A stretch of DNA of 64,000 bases from Corynebacterium provencense (GTDB lineage: Bacteria; Actinomycetota; Actinomycetes; Mycobacteriales; Mycobacteriaceae). A program made the translations under genes and the position numbers. The notes under the pieces are model-generated. The model worked only from the letters and a program-made list of their open reading frames with translations. It did no database searches and was not told the origin of the DNA. Shown here piece after piece: positions 1 to 9,478 of this stretch; positions within the stretch are counted from its first letter, which is position 1; each line of letters begins with the position of its first letter. The DNA is taken from positions 285,836 through 349,835 of the forward strand of contig LT160592.1 in assembly GCA_900049755.1 (NCBI GenBank). Reading direction: 5' to 3'.

Positions 1-834
1 CACAATCCGCCGGCGAAGATGAGCCTGCGCGAGATCATCTCCGGCGGGTCCACTGTCCCCCCTGCACTGATCAACGCCTGGGAGGAGCGCTTCGGCGTCG
101 ACATCACCCACGTCTGGGGGATGACCGAGACCGGGCCGATCGGCACCGTCGCCCGTCCGCCGGCCGGAGTCGGGGGTGCGGCACGGCAGACCTACCGCGA
201 GAGCCAGGGACGCTTCCCCGTCGGCATGCAGTTCCGGGTCGTCGACGAGGACGGCGTGCCGTTGACAGCCAACGACCGCTCCAGCGGCGAAATCCAGGTC
301 CGCGGGAACTCGGTGACCGGTGCGTACTTCCATTCGCCGTCAGAGGACGGCGACGGGGCGACCACCCGATTCCGTGGTGAACCCGTGGAGGACGCCACCG
401 ACCGTTTCACCTCCGACGGGTGGCTGAGGACCGGCGACGTCGGCACGATCACCCGCGACGGCTTCCTCACCGTCCACGACCGTCAGACGGACATCATCCG
501 TTCCGGTGGTGAGTGGATCTACTCGGCCATGCTCGAGAACCTCGTGATGGCCTCCCCTGTCGTGGCGGAGGCGGCGGTCATAGGGATGCCCGACCCTGAC
601 TGGGGTGAGCGGCCGTTGGCAGTCGTCGTGGTGGTCCCGGGGATACCCCGTGACCGCACCACCGCCGGTGAGATCGCCGCCGAGGTCGCCACCCGGGCAC
701 CGCGGTGGATGGTGCCCGAATACTGGACCTTCGTCGACTCCCTCGACCACACCTCGGTGGGAAAGTTCGACAAGAAGGACATGCGGGTACGACTCCACCT
801 CGGGGAGTACCACGTCATCCGGCTGCCACGCTGA
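1..834 (+). CDS. AMP-binding fatty acid--CoA ligase, C-terminal part (5' end outside window)
   Basis: The frame is open from base 1, so this is the 3' part of a longer gene; about 277 codons are visible. It is the C-terminal half of an ANL-superfamily acyl-CoA synthetase, which activates a carboxylic acid with ATP and joins it to CoA. Visible signatures are WGMTETGP (adenylation motif), GWLRTGDVG, the hinge-like DRQTDIIRSGGEW, and the conserved lysine context VGKFDKKD near the C-terminus. The IRSGGEWI form is typical of medium/long-chain FadD-like ligases. It converges on thrB with a 36-nt gap that holds three near-copies of a TCTTCAGG motif. Substrate length cannot be told from this fragment. 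Confidence 0.85.
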   Translation, partial: HNPPAKMSLREIISGGSTVPPALINAWEERFGVDITHVWGMTETGPIGTVARPPAGVGGAARQTYRESQGRFPVGMQFRVVDEDGVPLTANDRSSGEIQVRGNSVTGAYFHSPSEDGDGATTRFRGEPVEDATDRFTSDGWLRTGDVGTITRDGFLTVHDRQTDIIRSGGEWIYSAMLENLVMASPVVAEAAVIGMPDPDWGERPLAVVVVVPGIPRDRTTAGEIAAEVATRAPRWMVPEYWTFVDSLDHTSVGKFDKKDMRVRLHLGEYHVIRLPR

Positions 835-870
835 CCCTCTTCAGGACGGCCCTCTTCAGGCCTGCCATCT

Positions 871-1824
871 TCAGGCCGGACGGACCACTTCTGCCGTCAC
901 CCGGCCACCCGCGACAGTCTCCAGGACCCTCAGTCCACGGGCACGTGCCTCATCGAGCAGGGCGGGCTCGACCGGGCGGGTCGACAGCACCATCACCGTG
1001 GGACCGGCCCCGGACAGGAACGCCGGGTAGCCCAGGTTGCGGAGCCTGTTGACCCATTCAGAGGACACCGGCAGCACCTCCGCACGGTAGGGCTGGTGCA
1101 GCCGGTCCCTGGTCGCCTCCCACAGCAGCTCAGGGTGCCTTGACAACGCCACCGGCAGCAGGGCCGCACGCGACACGTTGAACCTGGCGTCGACATGGGA
1201 GACATCACTGGGCAGCACGCGACGCACCGCCTCAGTCGAGGCGTGGAAATCGGGGATCAGCGCGGTCGCCCGCACCGATGCGTGCACCGGCACGCCGACG
1301 GCACGGTACTCCGGGGCACTGCGACCGTCGACGGGAATGTTGGTCCACGAGACGACCCCGCCACCGAGCACGCTCGCCGCCGCATTGTCCGGATGCCCTT
1401 CAAAGGACGCCGCGAGCTGGATGACCGTGGCGTCGTCGAGGGCCCCTGTCGGCCTGTCCGGCGTCGGGTCGCCGGCCAGCGCCGACGCCGCCACCACCCC
1501 CGCGACCGCAGCCGCAGCCGAGGAACCGAGCCCCCGCGAATGGGGGATCACATTGTGGCAGGTGACCTTCAGGCCGCGGACCTCGGCGTCCGCCTCCCTC
1601 AGACCGGCTCGGACGGCACGGACCACAAGATGACGTTCGTCCAGGGGAACCTCCCCCCTGCCCTCGCCCTCGACGAGGACCTCGAGCCCGGAGTCCGTGG
1701 CCTCGATCTCGACGACGTCGGTGAAGTCCACGGCCAGACCGAGGGTGTCGAACCCCGGCCCCAGGTTGGCGGTGGACGCCGGAACCCTCACCCTCACGGT
1801 ACGACCCACGGGGACCCCGGACAT
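871..1824 (-). CDS. thrB: Homoserine kinase ThrB
   Basis: GHMP-superfamily kinase that phosphorylates homoserine to O-phosphohomoserine, the penultimate step of threonine synthesis. The protein has 317 aa, normal for the family. The N-terminal [15 protein letters not shown] motif and the ATP-binding motif [12 protein letters not shown] (about residues 93-104) are intact, as is the C-terminal LSGAGPTVM motif. Its ATG shares one base with the TGA of hom (TGATG), so the two genes are translationally coupled in a hom-thrB operon as in other corynebacteria. Confidence 0.97.
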   Translation of the reverse strand: MSGVPVGRTVRVRVPASTANLGPGFDTLGLAVDFTDVVEIEATDSGLEVLVEGEGRGEVPLDERHLVVRAVRAGLREADAEVRGLKVTCHNVIPHSRGLGSSAAAAVAGVVAASALAGDPTPDRPTGALDDATVIQLAASFEGHPDNAAASVLGGGVVSWTNIPVDGRSAPEYRAVGVPVHASVRATALIPDFHASTEAVRRVLPSDVSHVDARFNVSRAALLPVALSRHPELLWEATRDRLHQPYRAEVLPVSSEWVNRLRNLGYPAFLSGAGPTVMVLSTRPVEPALLDEARARGLRVLETVAGGRVTAEVVRPA

Positions 1825-3146
1825 CAGTTCCCTTCCATCCTGAGCACACTGCGGACGTTCTTCACCGCATCGAGTTTCTTCAACGCCTCGACCGTGTCCT
1901 CGAGATCCTTCTCAGCGGCATGGTGGGTGATGACGACGAGTCGCGCCCCGTCGGAGTCCTCCTCCTGACGGACCGTCTTGATCGACACGCCGTGGGCGGA
2001 GAAGGTCGAGGCCACCTCCGCGAGCACCCCGGGACGGTCCTGCACCTTCATGTCGACGTGGTAACGAGTACGCACCTCACCGAAGTCGGCGACCGGCAGG
2101 TTCGCGTACGTGGACATCCCCGGTGCCCGGCCACCGTGCACCACATTGCGGGCCGCGGCCACGACATCGCCGAGCACCGCCGAGGCCGTCGGAGCCCCGC
2201 CTGCACCGTTGCCGTAGAACATCAGCCGGCCCGCGTACTCGGCCACGACGAAGATGGCGTTGAAGGAGTCGGAGACCGTCGCCAACGGGTGGGTCAGCGG
2301 CACCAGAGCCGGGTAGACCCTGGCAGAGACCGACTCCCCGCCCTGACCGTCGACGAGCCTCTCGCAGATGGCGAGCAGCTTGATGGTGCACCCGGCCGCC
2401 TTCGCCGCCCGGATGTCCTCGGCGGTGATGTTCCGGATGCCCTCACAGTGGACGTCGTCGAAAGACACCGGGGAATGGAAGGCCAGGGAGGCGAGGATGG
2501 CCGCCTTGCTCGCCGCGTCAAATCCGTCGACGTCCGCCGACGGGTCCGCCTCGGCGTACCCCAGCGCCGTGGCTTCGGCGAGCATCTCGTCGTAGGACGC
2601 CCCCCTCTTGTCCATCGCGTCGAGGATGAAGTTGGTGGTGCCGTTGACGATCCCCATCACGGTGTTGACCTTGTCACCCGCCAACGAGCGGCGCAGCGGA
2701 CCGACCACCGGGATGGCGGCGGCGACCGCAGCCTCGAAGAACAGGTCCGCCCCGGAGGAGTCCGCGGCGTCCGAGAGCTCGATGGCGTGCGCGGCGACCA
2801 GCGCCTTGTTCGCCGTCACCACGGACTTCCCCGCCCTGAGCGCGTTGAGGACCACAGTGCGCGGGTAGTCGATACCCCCGATGACCTCGATCACCAGATC
2901 GATGTCATCGCGCCGGACCAGGCTGAGTGCGTCATCGGTGAGCAGGGACGCGTCCACGCCCTCGCGGGGCTTGGACAGGTCGGAGACGGCGATCCCCCGG
3001 ACCTCGAGCCGTCCTCCGATACGTGCGGTGAAGTCCGACTCCGCCTGGCCGAGGATGCGGAGCACCTCCCTGCCTACCGTGCCCATTCCGAGCAGGGCGA
3101 CACCGACGGTGGGGACCCCGGTGGAATCCGTGTTCTGTTCAGCCAT
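1824..3146 (-). CDS. hom: Homoserine dehydrogenase with C-terminal ACT domain
   Basis: NAD(P)-dependent reduction of aspartate semialdehyde to homoserine, the branch point to threonine, methionine and isoleucine. 440 aa. The nucleotide-binding loop GMGTVG is at residues 20-25. The catalytic domain contains [10 protein letters not shown] and [16 protein letters not shown]. The last ~80 residues are an ACT domain ([20 protein letters not shown]), the site of threonine feedback inhibition in C. glutamicum Hom. The start ATG follows a GGAAGAGAT Shine-Dalgarno-like stretch. No leader peptide rich in Thr/Ile codons was seen upstream. Confidence 0.97.
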   Translation of the reverse strand: MAEQNTDSTGVPTVGVALLGMGTVGREVLRILGQAESDFTARIGGRLEVRGIAVSDLSKPREGVDASLLTDDALSLVRRDDIDLVIEVIGGIDYPRTVVLNALRAGKSVVTANKALVAAHAIELSDAADSSGADLFFEAAVAAAIPVVGPLRRSLAGDKVNTVMGIVNGTTNFILDAMDKRGASYDEMLAEATALGYAEADPSADVDGFDAASKAAILASLAFHSPVSFDDVHCEGIRNITAEDIRAAKAAGCTIKLLAICERLVDGQGGESVSARVYPALVPLTHPLATVSDSFNAIFVVAEYAGRLMFYGNGAGGAPTASAVLGDVVAAARNVVHGGRAPGMSTYANLPVADFGEVRTRYHVDMKVQDRPGVLAEVASTFSAHGVSIKTVRQEEDSDGARLVVITHHAAEKDLEDTVEALKKLDAVKNVRSVLRMEGN

Positions 3147-3224
3147 ATCTCTTCCCGTGATCTGTGGTTGCGGGTGGTTTCCTGACGATGATAGGCGACA
3201 CCTCGTCGGCGGAGGTCTCCGGGA

Positions 3225-3248
3225 CCGGTCACAGCGACCGGTGACCGG
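3225..3248. repeat. Inverted repeat between lysA and hom
   Basis: Perfect 8-bp arms CCGGTCAC (3225-3232) and GTGACCGG (3241-3248) around an 8-nt loop, in the 121-nt gap downstream of lysA and upstream of hom. It could help end lysA transcription, but no T-tract follows on the minus strand. Confidence 0.35.
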
Positions 3249-3267
3249 CGCCGGTGACGGCGGCCCG

Positions 3268-4689
3268 TCAGGCGTGGTCCCCGGTGTTCTCCAGCGACAG
3301 GATGTCCGCCACGGTCTCCCTGCGGATCATCACCCGGGAGCTCCCCCCGCCGACGACCACCACCGGCGGTCTCGGCATCATGTTGTAGTGCGAGGACATC
3401 ATGTAGCAGTATGCGCCGGTCGCCGGCACCGCCAGGATGTCCCCGTCCGCGATGTCGTCGGGCATCAGCGCGTCATTGACCAGGATGTCCCCGGACTCGC
3501 AGTGACTGCCGACGACCCGGGTGGGCACGGGCACACCCGACGCCCGGCGGTTCGCCAGCCGACAGTCGTACTCCGCCTGGTACAACGCAGGACGGATGTT
3601 GTCGCTCATACCGCCGTCCACCGAAATGTACCGGCGCACCGTGTCGTCCGAGGTGTGCACGTCCTTGACGGTGCCCACCGTGTACAGGGTCACCATGGAC
3701 GGACCGGCGATGGCACGGCCCGGCTCCACGTTGAGCACCGGGGCGTCCAACCCCCGCTCCGCCGCCGCCTGACGCACGCGGCGCAGCAGATCTGCGGCAA
3801 CGGTCTCCACGTCTAGCTCCTCCTGGTCGGGAGTGTAGGCGATACCGTAACCGCCGCCCAGGTCGAGGATGTCGAGGGCAGCCGCCTCGACGGTGCCCTC
3901 CCCCATCTCGTCGAGCAGGCGGGCCCACAGTCCGAGAAGCCGGTCGGCGGCCAGTCCGAAACCGTCCGCGTCGAAGACCTGCGACCCCACATGGCAGTGC
4001 AGGCCACGCAGCCTCATACCCGGAGTGTCGACGACCGTCAGTGCGGCACGGCCGGCAGATCCGGAGGCGAGAGAGAAGCCGAACTTCTGGTCCTCATGAC
4101 TGGTGGCGATGAACTCGTGGGTGTCGACATGCACGCCCGGCTTGACGCGCACCAGCACATCCTGGGTGACGCCCAGCTCCCCGGCCACGCGGGACAGGCG
4201 CACGATCTCCTCGGCCGAGTCGATGACGATCAGTTCCACCCCGGCCCGCACCGCAAGTTCCAGGAAAGGAACCGACTTGTTGTTGCCGTGGACTGTGATC
4301 CGGTCCGGCGGGAAGTCTGCAGCCAGGGCGACCTCCAGCTCACCCTGACTGGCGACGTCGAGGGCGAGGCCCTCCTCCGCCACCCACCGGGCCACCGTCA
4401 CAGACAGGAACGCCTTGGACGCGTAGTGGACGTGACCACCCCCGCCGAAGGCCGCGGCCATACGCCGGCACCGGGAGCGGAAGTCCCCCTCGTCCATGAC
4501 GAAGACCGGTGTGCCGTACCTGGAGACCAGACCGGACACGGGTATCCCGCCCAGTTCCAGTTCACCGTACGCGTTGACCCGCGCGGACGCCGGGAAGACG
4601 TGGGACGGCAGGGTGTTGAAGTCCTCGAGGGTCTCGGTGCGGCGTCGCAGAGGGACCGGGGGAAGGTGCACTTCAGGGTCCACGGTCAC
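3268..4689 (-). CDS. lysA: Diaminopimelate decarboxylase LysA
   Basis: PLP enzyme that decarboxylates meso-diaminopimelate to L-lysine, the last step of lysine synthesis. 473 aa, slightly longer than C. glutamicum LysA because of an N-terminal extension. The PLP lysine lies in HYASKAF near residue 90. The second half has the HVGSQ and GGGYGIAY motifs and the catalytic CESGD motif. The GTG start overlaps the argS stop as GTGA, so argS-lysA is one transcription unit, as known from C. glutamicum. Confidence 0.97.
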   Translation of the reverse strand: MTVDPEVHLPPVPLRRRTETLEDFNTLPSHVFPASARVNAYGELELGGIPVSGLVSRYGTPVFVMDEGDFRSRCRRMAAAFGGGGHVHYASKAFLSVTVARWVAEEGLALDVASQGELEVALAADFPPDRITVHGNNKSVPFLELAVRAGVELIVIDSAEEIVRLSRVAGELGVTQDVLVRVKPGVHVDTHEFIATSHEDQKFGFSLASGSAGRAALTVVDTPGMRLRGLHCHVGSQVFDADGFGLAADRLLGLWARLLDEMGEGTVEAAALDILDLGGGYGIAYTPDQEELDVETVAADLLRRVRQAAAERGLDAPVLNVEPGRAIAGPSMVTLYTVGTVKDVHTSDDTVRRYISVDGGMSDNIRPALYQAEYDCRLANRRASGVPVPTRVVGSHCESGDILVNDALMPDDIADGDILAVPATGAYCYMMSSHYNMMPRPPVVVVGGGSSRVMIRRETVADILSLENTGDHA

Positions 4690-6362
4690 ATCCTCTCAGG
4701 GGCCGAGACGCCCAGCAGTCCCAGGGCATTGGACAGCACGACCCGGGTGGCGGCGGCCAGGGCGAGACGAGCACGGAAGACGGGGGCGGCGTCCTCCCCC
4801 GAAGGCTCCCCGCTCCGGGGCAGGACCTGGCAGGAATCGTAGAAACGGTGGAACGTACCCGCGAGGTGCTCGGCGTACCGGGCGACACGGTGGGGTTCCC
4901 GCAGTTCCGCAGCGGTGGCCAGCACCGAGGGGAACTCGCCGAGGGTACGGATGAGGTCCCCTTCGCGCTCGTGTGTCAGAGTGCCGAGGTCCAGGTCCGA
5001 CAGGTTCTCCGGAAGCTCCACCCCGTTCTCCGACGCCCTGCGTGCCAGGGAGCACAGGCGGGCGTGCGCGTACTGGACGTAGAAGACCGGATTGTCGTTG
5101 CTCCGGCTGGTCCACAGGTCCATGTCGATGTCGAGGGAGGAGTCGACGGAGGAGCGGATAAGTGCGTACCTCGCCGCGTCCACCCCGATCGCCTCGACGA
5201 GGTCGTCGAGGGTGATGACGGTCCCGGCGCGCTTGGACATACGCACCGCGTGGCCGTCACGCACCAGGTTGACCATCTGGCCGATGAGGACCTCGATCCG
5301 GTCAGGGTCGTAGCCCAGTGCAGCGGCAGCTGCCTTCAGACGGGCGATGTACCCGTGGTGGTCGGCCCCGAGCATGTAGATGCAAAGGTCGTGGCCGCGG
5401 GCGATCTTGTCGGCGATGTAGGCGATGTCGCCGGCGATGTAGGCGGCGTTCCCGTCGGACTTGATGACCACCCGGTCCTTGTCGTCCCCGAAGTCCGTGC
5501 TCCTCAGCCACCAGGCACCGTCAGCCTCGTAGAGGTTGCCGTTGTCCTTCAGGGTGGCGATCGCCCGGTCGACCGCCCCGGACTCGAACAGGGAGTTCTC
5601 GTGGAAGTAGACGTCGAACTCGGTGCCGAACTCCGACAGGGTGCGCTTGATGTGCGCGAACATCAGCTCGACGCCCTGCGCACGGAACAGTTCCTGGATC
5701 TCCTCTGCAGAGTGCGACGACCAGTCCGGGTGAGCTTCGGCGACCTGTGCGGCGATGTCGGCGATGTAGTCTCCGCCGTACCCGTCCTCCGGGGCCGGGC
5801 GGCCCTCGGCAGCGGCGACGAGGGACCGCGCGAACCGGTCGATCTGCGTTCCGTGGTCGTTGAAGTAGTACTCACGGGTGACCTGGGCACCGCGTGCCGT
5901 CAGCACCCTGCCAAGGGAGTCCCCGACAGCAGCCCACCGGGTCCCGCCCAGGTGGATCGGCCCTGTCGGATTGGCGGACACGAACTCCAGGTTGATCCGC
6001 TGCCCGGAGTACTCCTCCCCCCTGCCGTACCCCGTGCCCGCGGCGAGGATGTCGGTGACCAGTCTGCCCTGCGCATCGGCGGCGAGCCTGATGTTGATGA
6101 AACCGGGCCCCGCCACCTCTGCCGCGGCCACACCGTCGGTCCTCTCCAACGCTTCCGCGAGCCAGGTCGCGAGCTCCCGGGGAGCTGCACCGGCCTTCTT
6201 CGCGGTCTGCAGGGCGATGTTGGTCGAGTAGTCGCCGTGCTCCGGGTTACGGGGACGTTCGACGACAGCCCGGTCCGGGACGACGGTCGCGTCACGCCCG
6301 TGGTCGGTGAGCACCGTGCGCGCGGCGGCGGCGATGAGGACGGAAAGGTCTGCTGGAGTCAC
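4686..6362 (-). CDS. argS: Arginyl-tRNA synthetase
   Basis: Class I aminoacyl-tRNA synthetase that charges tRNA-Arg. I chose the GTG at 6362 (protein starts [12 protein letters not shown], 558 aa, close to the ~550 aa of relatives) rather than the open extension to 6518, which does not resemble the family. A TATTCT hexamer lies 8 nt before this GTG, which suggests a leaderless start. The HIGH-type motif reads HLGG in [10 protein letters not shown] (near residue 136) and the KMSKS-type motif reads RMSKRAGT (near residue 375). A tRNA-Arg gene lies upstream in the opposite direction. Confidence 0.95.
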   Translation of the reverse strand: MTPADLSVLIAAAARTVLTDHGRDATVVPDRAVVERPRNPEHGDYSTNIALQTAKKAGAAPRELATWLAEALERTDGVAAAEVAGPGFINIRLAADAQGRLVTDILAAGTGYGRGEEYSGQRINLEFVSANPTGPIHLGGTRWAAVGDSLGRVLTARGAQVTREYYFNDHGTQIDRFARSLVAAAEGRPAPEDGYGGDYIADIAAQVAEAHPDWSSHSAEEIQELFRAQGVELMFAHIKRTLSEFGTEFDVYFHENSLFESGAVDRAIATLKDNGNLYEADGAWWLRSTDFGDDKDRVVIKSDGNAAYIAGDIAYIADKIARGHDLCIYMLGADHHGYIARLKAAAAALGYDPDRIEVLIGQMVNLVRDGHAVRMSKRAGTVITLDDLVEAIGVDAARYALIRSSVDSSLDIDMDLWTSRSNDNPVFYVQYAHARLCSLARRASENGVELPENLSDLDLGTLTHEREGDLIRTLGEFPSVLATAAELREPHRVARYAEHLAGTFHRFYDSCQVLPRSGEPSGEDAAPVFRARLALAAATRVVLSNALGLLGVSAPERM

Positions 6363-6370
6363 AGTGGACG

Positions 6371-6376
6371 AGAATA
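6371..6376 (-). promoter_or_regulatory. -10 element of argS-lysA
   Basis: TATTCT on the minus strand, 8 nt before the argS GTG. This spacing places transcription initiation at or next to the start codon. Confidence 0.55.
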
Positions 6377-6519
6377 CCAACGCAGCTCGACCGGACCGTA
6401 CGCGACCGGTGTGAACCGGGCAGTGAACAGGAGGACGGACCGGAGCCGGGATAATGACAGACGTGTCGTACAGGCGGTTTGCGGGACGCGTACCCGGCGG
6501 TGCTATAGTCATCGTCATT

Positions 6520-6592
6520 GCCTCCGTAGCTCAGGGGATAGAGCACTGGTTTCCGGTACCAGCGGTCGGACGTTCGAATCGTCTCGGGGGCA
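6520..6592 (+). tRNA. tRNA-Arg (anticodon CCG)
   Basis: A complete cloverleaf can be folded by eye. The acceptor arm GCCTCCG pairs with CGGGGGC (one G-T pair), D-arm GCTC/GAGC, anticodon stem CTGGT/ACCAG with loop TTCCGGT, and T-arm GGACG/CGTCT with loop TTCGAAT. The anticodon CCG reads the codon CGG. The discriminator base is A and no CCA is encoded. It is divergent from argS, so synthetase and substrate tRNA sit together. Confidence 0.96.
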
Positions 6593-6600
6593 CATGCTGA

Positions 6601-6630
6601 AAACCCCGGCGCATCTGCGCCGGGGTTTTT
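6601..6630 (+). terminator. Rho-independent terminator after tRNA-Arg
   Basis: A stem of about 11 bp (AACCCCGGCGC with GCGCCGGGGTT) and a 4-nt loop end in a run of T, starting 9 nt after the tRNA. Confidence 0.9.
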
Positions 6631-6750
6631 CCGTGTCCGCTGCATCCACAGTGACCACAGTGACCATCGGTGACCACCGTAACCACCGTGACCACCGAGC
6701 GTGTCGCAGGGACCGTCCACCTCAGAAACGGTCCACGGTCAGGCGGGCGG

Positions 6751-9477
6751 TCAGTGGATCCCCTTCCCCTGCAGGACCTGCTCCATCGGCACGAAACTGG
6801 CCCCGGGCACACTGTCGAACCTGTTGACGTCACAGGTCAGGACAACGATCTGATGGTTTTTGCCGAGCTTGTCGAGCACCACGTTCATCCTGCCTGCTCT
6901 TCCCCTGTCGGAGAATCCGAGGGCGTCGTCGATGATCACCGGCACCCCGTCACCTCCACCGACCAGATCGGCCACCGCCAGTCGGGTGAGGACAGCAAGC
7001 TGTTCCCGGGCGCCACCGGACAGCCGCCCGGTGTCGAGAGTGGTCCCGTCCAGGGTGCGGGCCGTGACACCGAGGTCATCGCCGAAGTCGATGCCCGCCG
7101 GTGCACCGTACAGGGTCCTGGCCAGCCGTTCCACAGCCTCCCTCAGGGGAGCCTGGTAACGCTGTCTGGCCGCCACCAGTTCCTTCCTGACCTCCTGGTA
7201 CAGCAGGGCCGCTGCCTCTGCACGACGTTCGACCTGACGGAGGCGGCGTCGCGCACGCTCCAGTTCGGCGCGTGTCGTCTCCACCGCCTCGGCCGCCCCG
7301 GCATGCTGGCCCAGCGCGCCTGTGACCCGCGACACCGCGTGACCGATCTCCCCGGCTCTTTCACGCAGCCTGCGTACACGTGCAGCTGCTCCGTCCGCGA
7401 GTGCCGCGAGAGTGTCCGTGTCCACGTCCCCCACCCGCTTCTTCGCCAGAGCCAGTGCCTCCTCCGCGGAGGTGAGGTCACGTCCGGCGTCCTCCGCCTC
7501 CTTGTACAGGACCGTGTCCCCGATCTGCTCCCGCTCCACCTCCAGGGTCTCGGAGAGGCGCCGGAGGTTCTCACGTGCGCGCCCCAGTTCCGCCCTCGCC
7601 GCCTCCAGACGTACCCCCGCCCCGGAGCGGGTGACCCGGTCGAGTTCCTCCCGGAGGTCCTCGACCTCCTTCGCCGACGATTCCGCCACGGTCTCCAGCC
7701 CGGCGACGGTCGCGGTCACCTGCGGTGCGGCAGTCTCCGGGTCACCGTCGGGTACCCCGGGCAGAGTCACCGTCCCGTCGGGGTCCTCGTCACGGACCCT
7801 GGCGAGCAGACTGTCGATCCCGCCTGTCGACTCCGACTCCCTGAGCTTCTCCTGGGCAAGCGCCTCCCGCAGGTCCGTGACGGACATGCCTCCGGTGACC
7901 TGGGCGAGTCGCAGCGACGCCTCACGGTGCTCTTCGGTGGCACGCCGCCGCCGACCGGCCATGTCCTCGGCCTCCGCGACGTCGGACACTCCAGCCTCTG
8001 CGAGCAGCCGGGAGAGTTCCTCCTCCGCCCGGTCGACATCCTCACCGACCTCGTGGACATCCCGCGCGGGAATCACGCTCACGGTGTAGTCACCGACCCC
8101 GATGTCTCGGCGTCCTGTGGCGTGCAGTGTGACGGCGCCGTCCGGGAGAGACCTCGAAGTCCCGTCGACGGTCACGGTCCCCTCCTTCGGGCCGTTGACG
8201 ACAACGGTGGTGGCCACCGCGTCACGGACGGTGACGGCCTGACGCAACTCGGCGTCCGCGGTCCGCAGGTTCTCCAGCACCGTGTCAGTGACCGGATTGT
8301 CCTTCACCGTCTCACCGATCTCCCGGATCCTACGGGCCACCTCCTCCGCCCGGGTCGTACGGTCGGCGAGCTCTCCGATCCGGGTGCGGATCTCCTCTCT
8401 GACTCCGACCGCCTTCAGCCACGCCGCCCATGCTGCGGCGACCCTGGAGCGCACCCGCGCGGCCGTCAGCGCAGCTCCGAGAGAATCGGCGGCGGTCTTC
8501 TCCTCCTCGGCGTAGCCTGCAAGCTCGTCCACCCGCCCGGCCAGGGCGTTCACCGTCTCCTCCGCCTCCCTGACGTCCCTGACCCTGGCCTCCCTCGCGG
8601 CGAGGCGTTGTGCCGCCAGGTCACGTGCTCCCCGGGCAACGGTCACCGCGGCGGAGTACCGGTCCAGTTCGGACATCGCCGCCTTCCCCTCGGCCAGCGC
8701 CTGCGCTGCGGCGGTGGCCTCCTCGACCGCAGTGGGTTCCTCGGTGAGCACGGCGGCTTTCTCCGTGTTGAGCCGTTCCAGCTCCACGGTGAGATTCCGG
8801 GCCCGGTTGCAACGTTCCTCTGCTGCGGTGTAGGCGGCCCCGGCATCTTCGAAAGCTGCCACGGCAGCGGACAGTTCCCTGGCAGGGCGTCCTCCCGGTG
8901 TCCGGTACCGTGCGTACTCCGCGCGGATCCGGTCGATGAGCTCACCTGCCCTGCCACCGTCACCTGCCGGGATGCCGTCGTCAGAGGTGACTTCGGCCCC
9001 CAGTGCCTGTTCCAGGCTGCGGATTCCCGCCGCCGCAAGAATGTCCAGGCCTTTCCCCTGTTCGATCACCAGGGCGTCGGTGAGGCCGGTGTCGACTCCC
9101 TGTGCGAGCAGCTCTGCGAACCTCTCCTCCGCACGGCGGCCGGTGAGGCTCTCGGGCCGGGGGGACCGGACGGTGAGTTCACAGCGCCCTCCTCCCCTGT
9201 TGAAACTCTTCAGGACGGTCAACCGGTGTCCTGCGACGGTGAGGTCCGCGGACACGGTGGTCGGTTCGTCGACGGTCACGCTCTTCAACGCCCGGACCCG
9301 TGCGGCACGGGAGCTGACCCCGACATCGTCGAGCAGCAGCCGGAACGCCGTGAGCAGTGTCGACTTCCCCGACTCGTTGGGGCCGTGGATGACCACGACA
9401 CCGGTGTCCGGCAGCTCGACGTGGGCGTGGTCCACCCCCGCCACATGGTCGAGAGTCAGTGAGTGCACTGTCAGCAT
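6751..9477 (-). CDS. Rad50/SbcC/YhaN-like SMC-type ATPase
   Basis: 908-aa ABC-type ATPase with split nucleotide-binding lobes and a long central coiled coil. Walker A GPNESGKST is at residues 32-40, the signature LSGGAREQ near 819, and Walker B VPVIIDD near 845-851. The centre is rich in Glu/Ala/Arg heptads. The hinge (about residues 421-471) holds a short Gly/Val-rich, probably beta segment and no CxxC zinc hook, so it is closer to YhaN than to Rad50/SbcC. It starts 1 nt after the stop of the Mre11-like phosphoesterase, the usual partner, and is last in a four-gene operon. A role in DNA-end processing or repair is inferred from family and context. Confidence 0.85.
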   Translation of the reverse strand: MLTVHSLTLDHVAGVDHAHVELPDTGVVVIHGPNESGKSTLLTAFRLLLDDVGVSSRAARVRALKSVTVDEPTTVSADLTVAGHRLTVLKSFNRGGGRCELTVRSPRPESLTGRRAEERFAELLAQGVDTGLTDALVIEQGKGLDILAAAGIRSLEQALGAEVTSDDGIPAGDGGRAGELIDRIRAEYARYRTPGGRPARELSAAVAAFEDAGAAYTAAEERCNRARNLTVELERLNTEKAAVLTEEPTAVEEATAAAQALAEGKAAMSELDRYSAAVTVARGARDLAAQRLAAREARVRDVREAEETVNALAGRVDELAGYAEEEKTAADSLGAALTAARVRSRVAAAWAAWLKAVGVREEIRTRIGELADRTTRAEEVARRIREIGETVKDNPVTDTVLENLRTADAELRQAVTVRDAVATTVVVNGPKEGTVTVDGTSRSLPDGAVTLHATGRRDIGVGDYTVSVIPARDVHEVGEDVDRAEEELSRLLAEAGVSDVAEAEDMAGRRRRATEEHREASLRLAQVTGGMSVTDLREALAQEKLRESESTGGIDSLLARVRDEDPDGTVTLPGVPDGDPETAAPQVTATVAGLETVAESSAKEVEDLREELDRVTRSGAGVRLEAARAELGRARENLRRLSETLEVEREQIGDTVLYKEAEDAGRDLTSAEEALALAKKRVGDVDTDTLAALADGAAARVRRLRERAGEIGHAVSRVTGALGQHAGAAEAVETTRAELERARRRLRQVERRAEAAALLYQEVRKELVAARQRYQAPLREAVERLARTLYGAPAGIDFGDDLGVTARTLDGTTLDTGRLSGGAREQLAVLTRLAVADLVGGGDGVPVIIDDALGFSDRGRAGRMNVVLDKLGKNHQIVVLTCDVNRFDSVPGASFVPMEQVLQGKGIH

Positions 9478-9478
9478 G

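Noticed and set aside
3147..3267. Threonine attenuator or leader peptide upstream of hom
   Set aside because: No short ORF rich in Thr/Ile codons and no terminator/antiterminator pair with a T-tract.
6670..9462. 930-aa plus-strand open frame opposite the SMC-like ATPase
   Set aside because: Antisense shadow of a gene with complete Walker A, signature and Walker B motifs.
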